Shown: in pieces, positions 1 through 6,166 of the stretch
Position numbering within the stretch: the stretch's first letter is position 1
How the letters are laid out: every line of letters starts with the position of its first letter
Origin: a virus
Virus record (IMG/VR): IMGVR_UViG_3300020420_000064
Coordinates: 1-22,974 of that record
Length of the DNA: 22,974 nucleotides
Strand: one strand, 5' to 3'
Program-made: the position numbers and the translations under genes
The notes under the pieces: generated by a model
What the model was told of the DNA's origin: nothing
Seen by the model: the letters and a program-made list of their open reading frames with translations, nothing else
Databases searched by the model: none

Positions 1-1131
1 TCAAGTAAAGGTGCCCCTGCGGTAGATAATCCTGCCTCTACAATCCAAGTAGCTAATTGGATCAGATATCATTTAAATAAATATCCACCCTATACCACAG
101 ACAATTGGGTCAAAACTGATACAGGTCAGCTTAGATGTGGGAAAGTAGATATTCTTGAAAATATTTCACAATTACCAACTGAATATCATCCTCCTTTACT
201 AGCTATAGCAGAATGGGCAGATGCAAAAAAGAATAATTCAACATTGGGTACAGACTTTAATCGTTTTGTAAATCCAATGTCTGAAAGGATTCATGCAAAT
301 TTTAGAATAGGTGGCACAGAAACAGGTAGATTTAGTGTAACCGAACCTGCTTTACAAACAATAAATGCGACTGAGGAGTTCAGACATTTGTTTAAAAGTA
401 AAGATTGCCATAGTCTAGTGGTTTGTGATTATGGTCAAATAGAAGTTAGAGTTCCTGCGGCTTTATCAAACGATAAAATTTTGTTGGGAGCTATCGAAGA
501 CGGTCTAGACATTCACACACTAACCGCAAGACATTGTTTCAAAGGGGACTATCCTGCTGATTGCAACGATGATCACTTTAAAACAGGGTCTGGTAAGTGG
601 ATGAGACAAGCGGCAAAGGCTTGTATATTTGGACTTTTATTTGGTCAGGGACCTAGAGGATTGTCACAAGTGTTGACAACTAATGGGCACCCAACCACGT
701 TACATGAGGCTAGTAGGATTCAGCACGAAGTTCTGGATCTTTATGTTGGACTAAAGGAGTGGATTACACAGACTAGAAAATTAGCAGACAACACAGGTTA
801 TTTATGGACACCACAGGGAAGAGTTTATGCACCGTTAAGATCAAATCAATTGTTCACAAAGTCTATAAACACTCCATGTCAAGGGGGAGCCGCAGAAATA
901 ATGTTGTTGTGTCTGAGTAGATTTCCTAAAATCTGGGGGAATATTCCTGCAAAGTTGGTACATGTGGTACACGATGAATTGATTGCAGAGGTTCCAGATG
1001 AGTTTGCCACCCAAGCGAAAGACATAATGATCAAAACTATGATGTGGTCTGCTACTAAGTTATTTGAAAACATACCTCAAACAGGACTTGTCGAGGGCGG
1101 AATCGGCAAGACTTGGGGAGAGGCAAAATAG
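1..1131 (+). CDS. polA: Family A DNA polymerase, C-terminal part (5' end outside window)
   Basis: Replicative phage DNA polymerase of the Pol I/T7 gp5 type; this fragment carries the palm and fingers. The frame is open from base 1 with no stop, so the gene starts left of the window. The first possible in-window start, a TTG at 244, is internal to the conserved region. Fragment numbering (376 aa): motif A is DYGQIEVRV at about 143-151, with the metal-binding Asp and the Glu steric gate. Motif B (O-helix) is RQAAKACIFGLLFG at about 202-215, with the Arg, Lys and Phe of the RxxxKxxxFG pattern. Motif C is VHDE at about 323-326. The residue equivalent to E. coli F762 is Phe; the one equivalent to Y766 is also Phe. 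Whether a 3'-5' exonuclease domain exists cannot be seen. It ends 14 nt before the RNR start, with AGGA at 1135-1138 as that gene's ribosome site. Identity as a phage PolA is secure. Confidence 0.95.
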   Translation, partial: SSKGAPAVDNPASTIQVANWIRYHLNKYPPYTTDNWVKTDTGQLRCGKVDILENISQLPTEYHPPLLAIAEWADAKKNNSTLGTDFNRFVNPMSERIHANFRIGGTETGRFSVTEPALQTINATEEFRHLFKSKDCHSLVVCDYGQIEVRVPAALSNDKILLGAIEDGLDIHTLTARHCFKGDYPADCNDDHFKTGSGKWMRQAAKACIFGLLFGQGPRGLSQVLTTNGHPTTLHEASRIQHEVLDLYVGLKEWITQTRKLADNTGYLWTPQGRVYAPLRSNQLFTKSINTPCQGGAAEIMLLCLSRFPKIWGNIPAKLVHVVHDELIAEVPDEFATQAKDIMIKTMMWSATKLFENIPQTGLVEGGIGKTWGEAK

Positions 1132-1145
1132 GATAGGATAAAACA

Positions 1146-2840
1146 ATGAATGAAATGAAGAAAATGTATACTGATAATCAAAATATTTTTCGTAACAGTT
1201 TTGCTGAGAGTATATTTAATTTAAAATATAAACATGAAGGTGCTGAGACATGGGAAGAATTGTCTAGCACATTAGTAGATGATGTGTGTGGTGGTTTGTT
1301 ACCACAGTCTGACATTGATCATTTAAAATTTATGATAAGTACAATGAGATTTATTCCTGGGGGTAGATACTTATACTATGCAGGAAGACCTGCTAAATTT
1401 TTCAACAACTGTTATTTATTAAAAGGCGAAGAAGATACACGAGAAGAATGGGGACATTTAGCTAACAGAGCGATGTCTTGTCTTTCAAGTGGTGGTGGTA
1501 TTGGTATAGATTATTCTGTATTTCGTGCTAAAGATTCCATACTATCAAGAACAGGTGGTGTGGCTAGTGGTCCAATAAGTTTGATGTTAGCCGTGAATGA
1601 AATAGGCAGACAAGTTATGCAAGGTGGTAGCAGACGTTCAGCTATTTATGCATCTTTGAATTGGCAACATGCCGATGCTGAAGCATTCTTACATGCGAAA
1701 GATTGGAAGAAGATGCCTGTAGCAGGGACAGATAAGACAATGGCGGACCTTAAAGAAGCAGATTTTAACTTTGCTTGTCCACTAGACATGACAAACATAT
1801 CACTTAATTGGGATACTAAATTTATAAAAGACTATTGGAACACAGGCAAGTTACCAGACCTTTGGTATAAGAATACTAAACAAGCATTGTCTTCAGCAGA
1901 ACCAGGATTTTCATTTAACTTTTTTGAGAACGAGAATGAGACACTTAGAAATGCTTGTACTGAAGTAACGTCTGAGAATGATAGTGATGTCTGTAACTTA
2001 GGCTCTCTTAACATGTCTAGAATAGAAGATATAAAAGACTTTACTGAGTGCACTGAACTAGCTACTAAATTTTTAATTTGTGGAACTGTCAAGGCAGAGC
2101 TTCCATATGATAGAGTTTACAAAGTTCGTGAGAAGAACAGAAGACTTGGACTAGGTCTGATGGGTATGCATGAATGGTTACTACAAAGAAAACAACCATA
2201 TAAAGTAACAGAAGAAATGCATCGTTGGTTACATGTTTATAAGTCTGTATCAGATAAAGTTGCTAAAGAGAGTGCTGATACTCTTGGCATAAGTAGACCT
2301 GTAAAGGTTAGAGCTATAGCACCAACAGGTTCTATTGGTATTTTAGCATCTACAACTACAGGTGTTGAGCCTTTATTTGCCGTTGCATATAAGAGAAGAT
2401 ATCTTAAAGACGGAAAAAAATGGATGTATCAGATGGTTGTGGATAGTGCTGCCCAAGAAGTCATTGATCGCTATGGCACAGACCCAGACACAATAGAGAG
2501 TGCTCTTGATCTGTCTAGTGCATATGAAAGAAGAATGGAGTTTCAAGCAGATGTACAAGACTACGTTGATATGTCTATATCTAGTACTATCAATTTACCT
2601 GCTTGGGGATCTGAACTTAATAACGAAGACACAGTCGAACCTTTTGCACAGACACTAGCAAAGTATGCTCATCGTCTGAGGGGTTTTACTTGTTACCCTG
2701 ACGGAAGTAGAGGTGGTCAGCCTTTAATTTCTGTCCCATATAAAGAAGCTCGTAAGAATCTAGGGGAAGAATTTGAAGAATCTTTAGAGACACACGACAT
2801 TTGTGATATAACAGGACACGGAGGATCATGTGGTGTTTAA
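1146..2840 (+). CDS. nrdJ: Class II (adenosylcobalamin-dependent) ribonucleotide reductase
   Basis: Reduces ribonucleotides to deoxyribonucleotides for phage DNA synthesis. The 564 residues contain the expected single-chain landmarks: an N-terminal active-site Cys in NNCYLLKG (C89), the thiyl-radical Cys in NACTE (C271, with N269 and E273), the second redox Cys in DVCNLGSLN (C283), a GGGIGID segment (117-123), and the phosphate-binding loop APTGSIG followed by TTTGVEPLFA (392-411). The APTGS loop and the GVEPLFAxAYxRR context are class II-like rather than class I, and no NrdB-type small subunit is present, so B12 dependence is inferred. The C-terminus carries Cys at 553 and 562 (ending GGSCGV), a plausible mobile thiol pair for re-reduction. 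It is shorter than the 700+ aa of many bacterial NrdJ proteins. AGGA at 1135-1138 is well placed for the ATG. The 3' end overlaps the next gene by 11 nt. Confidence 0.93.
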   Translation: MNEMKKMYTDNQNIFRNSFAESIFNLKYKHEGAETWEELSSTLVDDVCGGLLPQSDIDHLKFMISTMRFIPGGRYLYYAGRPAKFFNNCYLLKGEEDTREEWGHLANRAMSCLSSGGGIGIDYSVFRAKDSILSRTGGVASGPISLMLAVNEIGRQVMQGGSRRSAIYASLNWQHADAEAFLHAKDWKKMPVAGTDKTMADLKEADFNFACPLDMTNISLNWDTKFIKDYWNTGKLPDLWYKNTKQALSSAEPGFSFNFFENENETLRNACTEVTSENDSDVCNLGSLNMSRIEDIKDFTECTELATKFLICGTVKAELPYDRVYKVREKNRRLGLGLMGMHEWLLQRKQPYKVTEEMHRWLHVYKSVSDKVAKESADTLGISRPVKVRAIAPTGSIGILASTTTGVEPLFAVAYKRRYLKDGKKWMYQMVVDSAAQEVIDRYGTDPDTIESALDLSSAYERRMEFQADVQDYVDMSISSTINLPAWGSELNNEDTVEPFAQTLAKYAHRLRGFTCYPDGSRGGQPLISVPYKEARKNLGEEFEESLETHDICDITGHGGSCGV

Positions 2841-3189
2841 TAGTAAACTTTCTAATTATGAGAGAAGTCTCAATGTTGAGGATCAAGAAGAACAGTTAGA
2901 GTTTGATTTTGATTATCAAGGTCATGAAGGACATAATAATTATATGTTAAGAAGACTAAAGGAAGAAGAAGCTAAAACTGAGATGGTCAATCATCCCCCT
3001 CACTACAAAGAGGGGGAGATTGAATGCATAGATTATTTAGAAGATAGTCTAGGTAAGAAAGGATTTTCTTTTTACATTGAGGGAAATATCAAGAAGTACA
3101 TCCATAGGTGGAGACATAAGGGTGGAATTCAAGATCTTAAAAAGGCTCAATGGTATCTAAGTAGATTGATAGATACATTACATAAGTAA
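2830..3189 (+). CDS. DUF3310 protein, T7 gp1.7-like putative nucleotide kinase
   Basis: A 119-aa protein whose second half (about 53-117) matches the DUF3310 pattern: VNHPPHYKEGEIECIDYL, then a FYIEGNIKKYIHRW segment, then DLKKAQWYLSRLI. T7 gp1.7, a nucleotide kinase, belongs to this family, so a role in dNTP supply beside the reductase and polymerase is likely; the activity itself is inferred. The first 50 residues are acidic and low in complexity (for example EEQLEFDFDYQ) and are probably a variable extension. The chosen start is a GTG at 2830 with GAGGA at 2821-2825 just upstream, inside the end of the RNR gene, which implies coupled translation. An ATG at 2944 in the same frame is a less likely alternative. 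Transcription from the left ends here: the next gene is convergent, with only 2 bp between stop codons. Confidence 0.82.
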   Translation: MVFNSKLSNYERSLNVEDQEEQLEFDFDYQGHEGHNNYMLRRLKEEEAKTEMVNHPPHYKEGEIECIDYLEDSLGKKGFSFYIEGNIKKYIHRWRHKGGIQDLKKAQWYLSRLIDTLHK

Positions 3190-3191
3190 TC

Positions 3192-3410
3192 TTATTCTTT
3201 TTCATCATGCTCTAACATAAAAGTTTCGAGTTCTCGTAAAGTTGAAACTCGTGGGTTCCATTTAGATGAGTACATATCTGCAAATGTACCTGCACCAAAC
3301 TTAGTAGCTTTGGCTAATCCATGTGGTGTAAATCCTTTTGAAGTTACCCATGTCCTAATCTTATGTAACTGTACATCTATATCATAAATATCAATTTTTT
3401 CTTCTGTCAT
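3192..3410 (-). CDS. Small XRE/Cro-like helix-turn-helix DNA-binding protein
   Basis: 72 aa. Residues about 14-65 look like a lambda-repressor-type HTH domain: a first helix (LHKIRTWVTSKG), a helix-turn-helix stretch with GLAKATKFGAGTFADMY, and the WNPRVSTLRELETF ending common in XRE-family proteins. There is no extra C-terminal domain, so it is Cro-sized rather than a cleavable CI-type repressor. It is the second gene of a two-gene leftward operon. Its ATG (3410-3408) overlaps the TGA of the upstream gene in an ATGA junction, suggesting coupled translation. The operon promoter is entangled with the integrase promoter at 3678-3718, where a perfect palindrome could be its operator. A regulatory role in lysogeny or integration is inferred from position. 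The fold assignment is fairly good; the binding site is not demonstrated. Confidence 0.75.
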   Translation of the reverse strand: MTEEKIDIYDIDVQLHKIRTWVTSKGFTPHGLAKATKFGAGTFADMYSSKWNPRVSTLRELETFMLEHDEKE

Positions 3411-3649
3411 TTCTCTTCTCCAAAATTTTCATAACACATGGTGTTTAATATTATATCTGCAAATGGTGGCTCAAATTGATCATAGATACTATTTATAACA
3501 TACCTCTCATACTTAGGTATATCAATCTCACAAGCAAACCTAGATGTATACTCTAGTTCTGCCTTATGGATGCCACATTTAGCTTCTCCTCCATCATATC
3601 GACTACCCTCTATCCAAATGATACAAGTCATAACTATCATTGAAAACAT
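3407..3649 (-). CDS. Small hypothetical protein with hydrophobic N-terminus
   Basis: 80 aa, not recognised. The first 13 residues (MFSMIVMTCIIWI) are hydrophobic and could be a short signal or anchor. The rest is polar and mildly acidic, with Cys at about 9, 25, 40 and 72, so export with disulfides is possible but unproven. GGAG at about 3656-3659 sits a few bases before the ATG (AGGGAG then A-rich), a good ribosome site. It is first in a two-gene operon with the HTH protein, sharing a 4-nt ATGA overlap. A leader of about 34 nt separates it from the predicted leftward promoter (-10 at 3690-3695). Being promoter-proximal to the putative repressor, it may be a partner, an anti-repressor or an exclusion protein, but nothing in the sequence decides this. 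Confidence 0.6.
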   Translation of the reverse strand: MFSMIVMTCIIWIEGSRYDGGEAKCGIHKAELEYTSRFACEIDIPKYERYVINSIYDQFEPPFADIILNTMCYENFGEEK

Positions 3650-3677
3650 TTTTTTCTCCCTTTAAATTATTTTATAC

Positions 3678-3707
3678 TTGCCTATATGTAATATAGGAGA
3701 TTATAAT
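3678..3707 (+). promoter_or_regulatory. Predicted sigma70-like promoter for the integrase
   Basis: A -35-like TTGCCT (3678-3683) and a consensus -10 TATAAT (3702-3707) are separated by 18 bp. Transcription would start near 3713-3714, giving a leader of about 50 nt to the integrase ATG at 3763. It overlaps the opposing promoter (3690-3718) and the 17-bp palindrome (3681-3697), so the two are unlikely to fire together. Confidence 0.6.
3681..3697. promoter_or_regulatory. Perfect 17-bp palindrome, candidate repressor operator
   Basis: CCTATAT-GTA-ATATAGG: two perfect 7-bp arms around a 3-bp centre. It covers the leftward -10 completely and overlaps the rightward -35 (3 bp) and its spacer. Length and symmetry fit a dimeric XRE-family operator. 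That the neighbouring HTH protein binds it is inferred. Confidence 0.6.
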
Positions 3708-3718
3708 GGTGTAGTCAA
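3690..3718 (-). promoter_or_regulatory. Predicted sigma70-like promoter for the leftward regulator operon
   Basis: Read on the minus strand, -35 TTGACT (3718-3713) and -10 TATATT (3695-3690) are spaced by exactly 17 bp. Transcription would start near 3683, giving a leader of about 34 nt before the ATG at 3649. The -35 lies in the left arm of the 3714-3732 inverted repeat and the -10 lies inside the 3681-3697 palindrome, so both could be control sites. Confidence 0.6.
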
Positions 3719-3732
3719 GAATACTACTTGAC
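3714..3732. repeat. 19-bp inverted repeat in the integrase leader
   Basis: GTCAAG (3714-3719) and CTTGAC (3727-3732) flank 7 bp. The left arm overlaps the leftward -35, and the repeat begins at the predicted integrase transcription start. It could be a second operator, an integrase arm-type site or an mRNA hairpin. The arms differ from the 3681-3697 palindrome, so a different binder is possible. Confidence 0.5.
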
Positions 3733-3762
3733 CATTAGAGACTGACAATGAGAGGAGAAATC

Positions 3763-4803
3763 ATGGGTAGCTACCTAAGAAATACTGTATGGTATGTTGA
3801 TTTTAAAATAAAAAATAAAAGATATAGATTAAGAACTGATGCCAAGTCTAAGAAAGAAGCTGATGGATTAGTCATACTTGAGAAGACAAAGAAGATAAAC
3901 GAATTATCTAAGTCAAAGTCTGACATTATCTTTTCTGAAGCATTGACATATTTCCTAAAAGAATATTGTGCTAGAGCATTGAAGCCAAAGACTACTGAGA
4001 GATACAAGACAAGTAGTAAAATGCTAAATCCTTATTTTAAGGACATGCCTTTGAGTAAGATATCTAAGTTAGATATTGTTAATTACATTGAACGTAGAAG
4101 AATGTCTTGTTCCGATGCTACAATACTTAGAGATCTTAGAATGTTTAGCAAGATGATAGAGTTTATTAAGAGTAATACGGAATGGGATGGTGTTAATGTT
4201 ATAAAAAATTTAGATAAAAAATATCTGAAAGATAGTGAAACAAGAATAAGAAGTTTGAGTGACCTTGAGAAAGATAAACTACTAAAGTCTGCCAAAGAGA
4301 GCACTAGTCCTAATTTATATTATGAGATTAAGTTTGCCTATCTTACAGGACTTAGATGGAACGAACAGTTTTCATTATTAAATACAGACTTTGAGAGAAC
4401 TAACTTTGGTCCTCAAGTTGTTTTAAGAAATGTGATTACAAAGAATGGTAAGACTAGAGTTATTCCCTTGTGCGATGAAGCTCTAGATATTGTCGAAGTT
4501 TTACTTCAACAACCTTCTAGTACTCATGGATATTTATTTCATAACCCAGACACGGGAGACAGAGTACATTCTAACAGATCTTCTTGGATTTCTTGTTTGG
4601 ATAAAAGTGGTATAAAAAATTTTAGATGGCACGATCTAAGACACACATATGCTACTGATGAAATAAAAAAGGGTATGCCTATCTATACTTTATCTAAGTT
4701 GATGGGACATGCTAACGTAAATATAACTGAAAAGTATGCTCATTTATTTACAGAAGACTTACACGAAGCTAAAAGAAAACTTACAAAACAGGAGAGACAA
4801 TAA
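3763..4803 (+). CDS. int: Tyrosine recombinase / phage integrase
   Basis: A site-specific recombinase for integrating or excising the phage genome. Numbering from the ATG at 3763 (346 aa): an N-terminal arm-binding-like region (about 1-50), a SAM-like core-binding domain (about 55-145), then the catalytic domain. Catalytic residues visible: Arg198 in TGLRW, a Lys in the KNGKTRVIP beta-hairpin (about 227-230), His290 and Arg293 in WHDLRHT, His316 in LMGHANV, and nucleophile Tyr325 in TEKYAH. All are intact. An in-frame ATG at 3748 adds five residues, but AGAGGAG (3751-3757) lies between the two and is ideally spaced for 3763, so the later start is preferred. The promoter, palindrome and inverted repeat upstream suggest control by the divergent HTH operon. 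The stop overlaps the next gene's ATG by 1 nt. No attP core or tRNA-like end is recognisable nearby. Confidence 0.93.
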   Translation: MGSYLRNTVWYVDFKIKNKRYRLRTDAKSKKEADGLVILEKTKKINELSKSKSDIIFSEALTYFLKEYCARALKPKTTERYKTSSKMLNPYFKDMPLSKISKLDIVNYIERRRMSCSDATILRDLRMFSKMIEFIKSNTEWDGVNVIKNLDKKYLKDSETRIRSLSDLEKDKLLKSAKESTSPNLYYEIKFAYLTGLRWNEQFSLLNTDFERTNFGPQVVLRNVITKNGKTRVIPLCDEALDIVEVLLQQPSSTHGYLFHNPDTGDRVHSNRSSWISCLDKSGIKNFRWHDLRHTYATDEIKKGMPIYTLSKLMGHANVNITEKYAHLFTEDLHEAKRKLTKQERQ

Positions 4804-5015
4804 TGACTTATATGGAGATAATGGATACCACTTTTAATTGGTGTGTTTGGTTGCTAGTTGAATTAGCCAAGCCACTTGGTATGACATACAATGAAATAAA
4901 CATATGGATCTTTGTTATTATAGAACCAATTGTATTTCTCATGATGCTATTTTATATAATATATTTAAAGAGAAGGATTTCTAAGAGATCCAAATCCCAT
5001 TTTCAACGCACCTGA
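4803..5015 (+). CDS. Small membrane protein downstream of integrase
   Basis: 70 aa, function unknown. A weakly hydrophobic N-terminal helix (about 11-25, WCVWLLVELA) and a strong membrane segment (about 34-54, IWIFVIIEPIVFLMML) are followed by a basic tail (KRRISKRSK), which predicts a cytoplasmic C-terminus. Its ATG overlaps the integrase stop (TAATG) and a GGAG lies in the last integrase codons, so the two are co-translated. The final 51 nt run antisense to the end of the convergent gene at 4965-5657, and an intrinsic-terminator-like hairpin follows 25 nt after the stop. Superinfection exclusion or a lysis-timing role is conceivable, but there is no sequence support for either. Confidence 0.65.
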   Translation: MTYMEIMDTTFNWCVWLLVELAKPLGMTYNEINIWIFVIIEPIVFLMMLFYIIYLKRRISKRSKSHFQRT

Positions 5016-5657
5016 AGAAGTTAAATTATCATAAGGACTAGGGGCAACATTTACCATTTGTTGCTCCTCTATTTTTTTAGGTCTAGGAATGGGTACAGGT
5101 GGTGGCACCATTGCAGGAGCAGGAGATGAAGATGGGTAAGTTAACTTTATTGGTATTGCATTGGCAGATCCCTCTGGTATTCTCATACCTCCAAACATCC
5201 TAGCGGCTCCATAAAGACTTGTCCCAAAACCTTTATCCATAATATTGCTTGGAGATAACCTAGACATCACATCTCCAAAGGTGGGTGCATTAGCCATCGG
5301 TTTTCCATACTCATCAGTTTGATTAAAATCATAAGTGTCAGTTACCTCGAATGTTCCATCTGGTAATTTATTAACATTAAAAGAACCAAGAGTAGTTTTA
5401 ATAGCACCTGCATCAGAGAACAAACCACCATCATTTAAAACACTTTGACTATTAAAATAATTATTTAAATCTTGATATGTAACAGGATAACTACCCGCTT
5501 CTTTATCGCCATAAGTATCTTGTAAAAATTTTAAGAGTGCCATGTTTGTGGCTTCATTAAAATCTTCATTCGTATACTGCTCTGTTTGCATACTCTCTGG
5601 TAACATAGAATTACCTAATGCTTTCATATAGGTTGAAACCTGTCCAAAATTAGCCAT
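4965..5657 (-). CDS. Conserved-looking phage hypothetical protein with a DTYDF motif
   Basis: 230 aa, not assigned. The N-terminal half is polar and helical-looking. The region around 95-170 contains FEVTDTYDFN (103-112) and then a YGAARMFGG...PEG...IPIKL stretch (149-172). A proline-rich linker (about 175-195, PPPVPIPRPKK) precedes the C-terminus. The DxYD part resembles the start of the colicin M catalytic signature, but the following His-Arg is not at the expected place, so no enzymatic role is claimed. It is last in the minus-strand operon. Its ATG overlaps the upstream stop (TAATG), and its 5' flank is A-rich without a clear ribosome site, so translation is probably coupled. Its 3' end overlaps the convergent membrane-protein gene by 51 nt. 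A minor virion or late accessory protein is the best guess. Confidence 0.7.
   Translation of the reverse strand: MANFGQVSTYMKALGNSMLPESMQTEQYTNEDFNEATNMALLKFLQDTYGDKEAGSYPVTYQDLNNYFNSQSVLNDGGLFSDAGAIKTTLGSFNVNKLPDGTFEVTDTYDFNQTDEYGKPMANAPTFGDVMSRLSPSNIMDKGFGTSLYGAARMFGGMRIPEGSANAIPIKLTYPSSSPAPAMVPPPVPIPRPKKIEEQQMVNVAPSPYDNLTSSGALKMGFGSLRNPSL
5041..5078 (+). terminator. Intrinsic-terminator-like hairpin for the integrase transcript
   Basis: On the plus strand GGGGCAACA (5041-5049) can pair with TGTTGCTCC (5059-5067), nine pairs with one G-U, around a 9-nt loop, followed by TCTA and seven Ts (5068-5078). It starts 25 nt after the membrane-protein stop and lies inside the coding sequence of the opposing 4965-5657 gene. 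Confidence 0.6.
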
Positions 5658-5764
5658 TATTTTTTCTTTCTTTTTAATTTTTTAAAGTCAGCACCTGTGA
5701 TTTTATTTCTTGGAGGTGCAACTCTTGCAATCTTCTTTTGTTTTGCAGATAATTTTTTTGTCAT
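5657..5764 (-). CDS. 35-aa highly basic mini-protein
   Basis: A tiny ORF read directly from the sequence: MTKKLSAKQKKIARVAPP at the start, then NKITGADF, then KKLKRKKK at the end. Nearly every third residue is Lys or Arg. It is credible because it fits the chain of junctions exactly: its ATG overlaps the upstream stop in an ATGA (5764-5761), and its TAA overlaps the next ATG in a TAATG (5659-5655). The LSAKQKKIA...NKITGADF pattern looks like a short conserved protein that I recall from marine phages, without a known function. Nucleic-acid or membrane binding is possible from charge alone. Confidence 0.62.
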   Translation of the reverse strand: MTKKLSAKQKKIARVAPPRNKITGADFKKLKRKKK

Positions 5765-5994
5765 TTCTTTTTCTTTCTTCTTCTTCCTGAAGCAGTCACA
5801 GACCAATTAACTCTTTTAGGACCTGTCTTTTTACTGGCTTCTTTTTTACTAATTTTACTAGCTACTGACCTTGGTCTACAAGCAGGATAAGGTCTTTTCT
5901 TTTTCTCTTTACCAGAACGACCACACTTCTTGCCTGTCTTGACATCTCGCCAATCTTCTCTGAACCATTTTCTAAGTCCACCTTGGTAAGCCAT
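5761..5994 (-). CDS. Small basic Cys-containing protein, DUF5872-like
   Basis: 77 aa. The N-terminus has a recognisable pattern: GGLRKWFREDWRDVKTGKKC followed by GRSG and YPACRP, with two Cys (24 and 39) that could pair or bind a metal. The C-terminal 35 residues are Lys/Arg/Ser-rich and probably disordered. The pattern matches what I know as DUF5872, a small family seen in marine phages and some large DNA viruses; the family name is from memory and was not searched. Function is unknown. It lies 2 nt after the stop of the upstream 52-aa gene and overlaps the next gene by 4 nt (ATGA), so it belongs to the coupled late operon. Confidence 0.72.
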   Translation of the reverse strand: MAYQGGLRKWFREDWRDVKTGKKCGRSGKEKKKRPYPACRPRSVASKISKKEASKKTGPKRVNWSVTASGRRRKKKK

Positions 5995-5996
5995 GT

Positions 5997-6155
5997 CTAA
6001 TACTTTCCACCACGTTTCTTATATGTACGCACAAGCCAAGCATTTGCATATGCTGATGGATATACTTTAAACTTACGTTTAGCTTCTGCTTTAACCCTTG
6101 CATATAAGGCAGGATTTTTTGGTTTAGGTGAACCTGATTTTTTCTTTTTTGCCAT
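5997..6155 (-). CDS. 52-aa basic mini-protein with YPSAYANAW motif
   Basis: A short ORF read directly from the sequence. It begins MAKKKKSGSPKPKNPALY, continues ARVKAEAKRKFKVYPSAY, and ends ANAWLVRTYKKRGGKY. The VYPSAYANAWLVxxYKKRGG pattern looks strongly conserved, and I associate it with small proteins of marine phages and large DNA viruses; no function is known. AGGA in the preceding sequence, 7 nt before the ATG, is a good ribosome site. The TAG is 2 nt before the next start. Net charge is very positive with no membrane segment, so nucleic-acid binding is an inference. Confidence 0.7.
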   Translation of the reverse strand: MAKKKKSGSPKPKNPALYARVKAEAKRKFKVYPSAYANAWLVRTYKKRGGKY

Positions 6156-6166
6156 TTATGTTTCCT

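Noticed and set aside
3177-3200. Possible terminator between the convergent DUF3310 and HTH genes
   Set aside because: ATTAC-ATAA-GTAAT followed by a T-rich stretch is only a 5-bp AT-rich hairpin; too weak to call without transcript data.
3220-3265. AGTTTC/GAAACT inverted repeat within the HTH gene, considered as an att or operator site
   Set aside because: Short arms 16 bp apart inside coding sequence; no tRNA-like 3' end or repeat elsewhere to support an attachment core.
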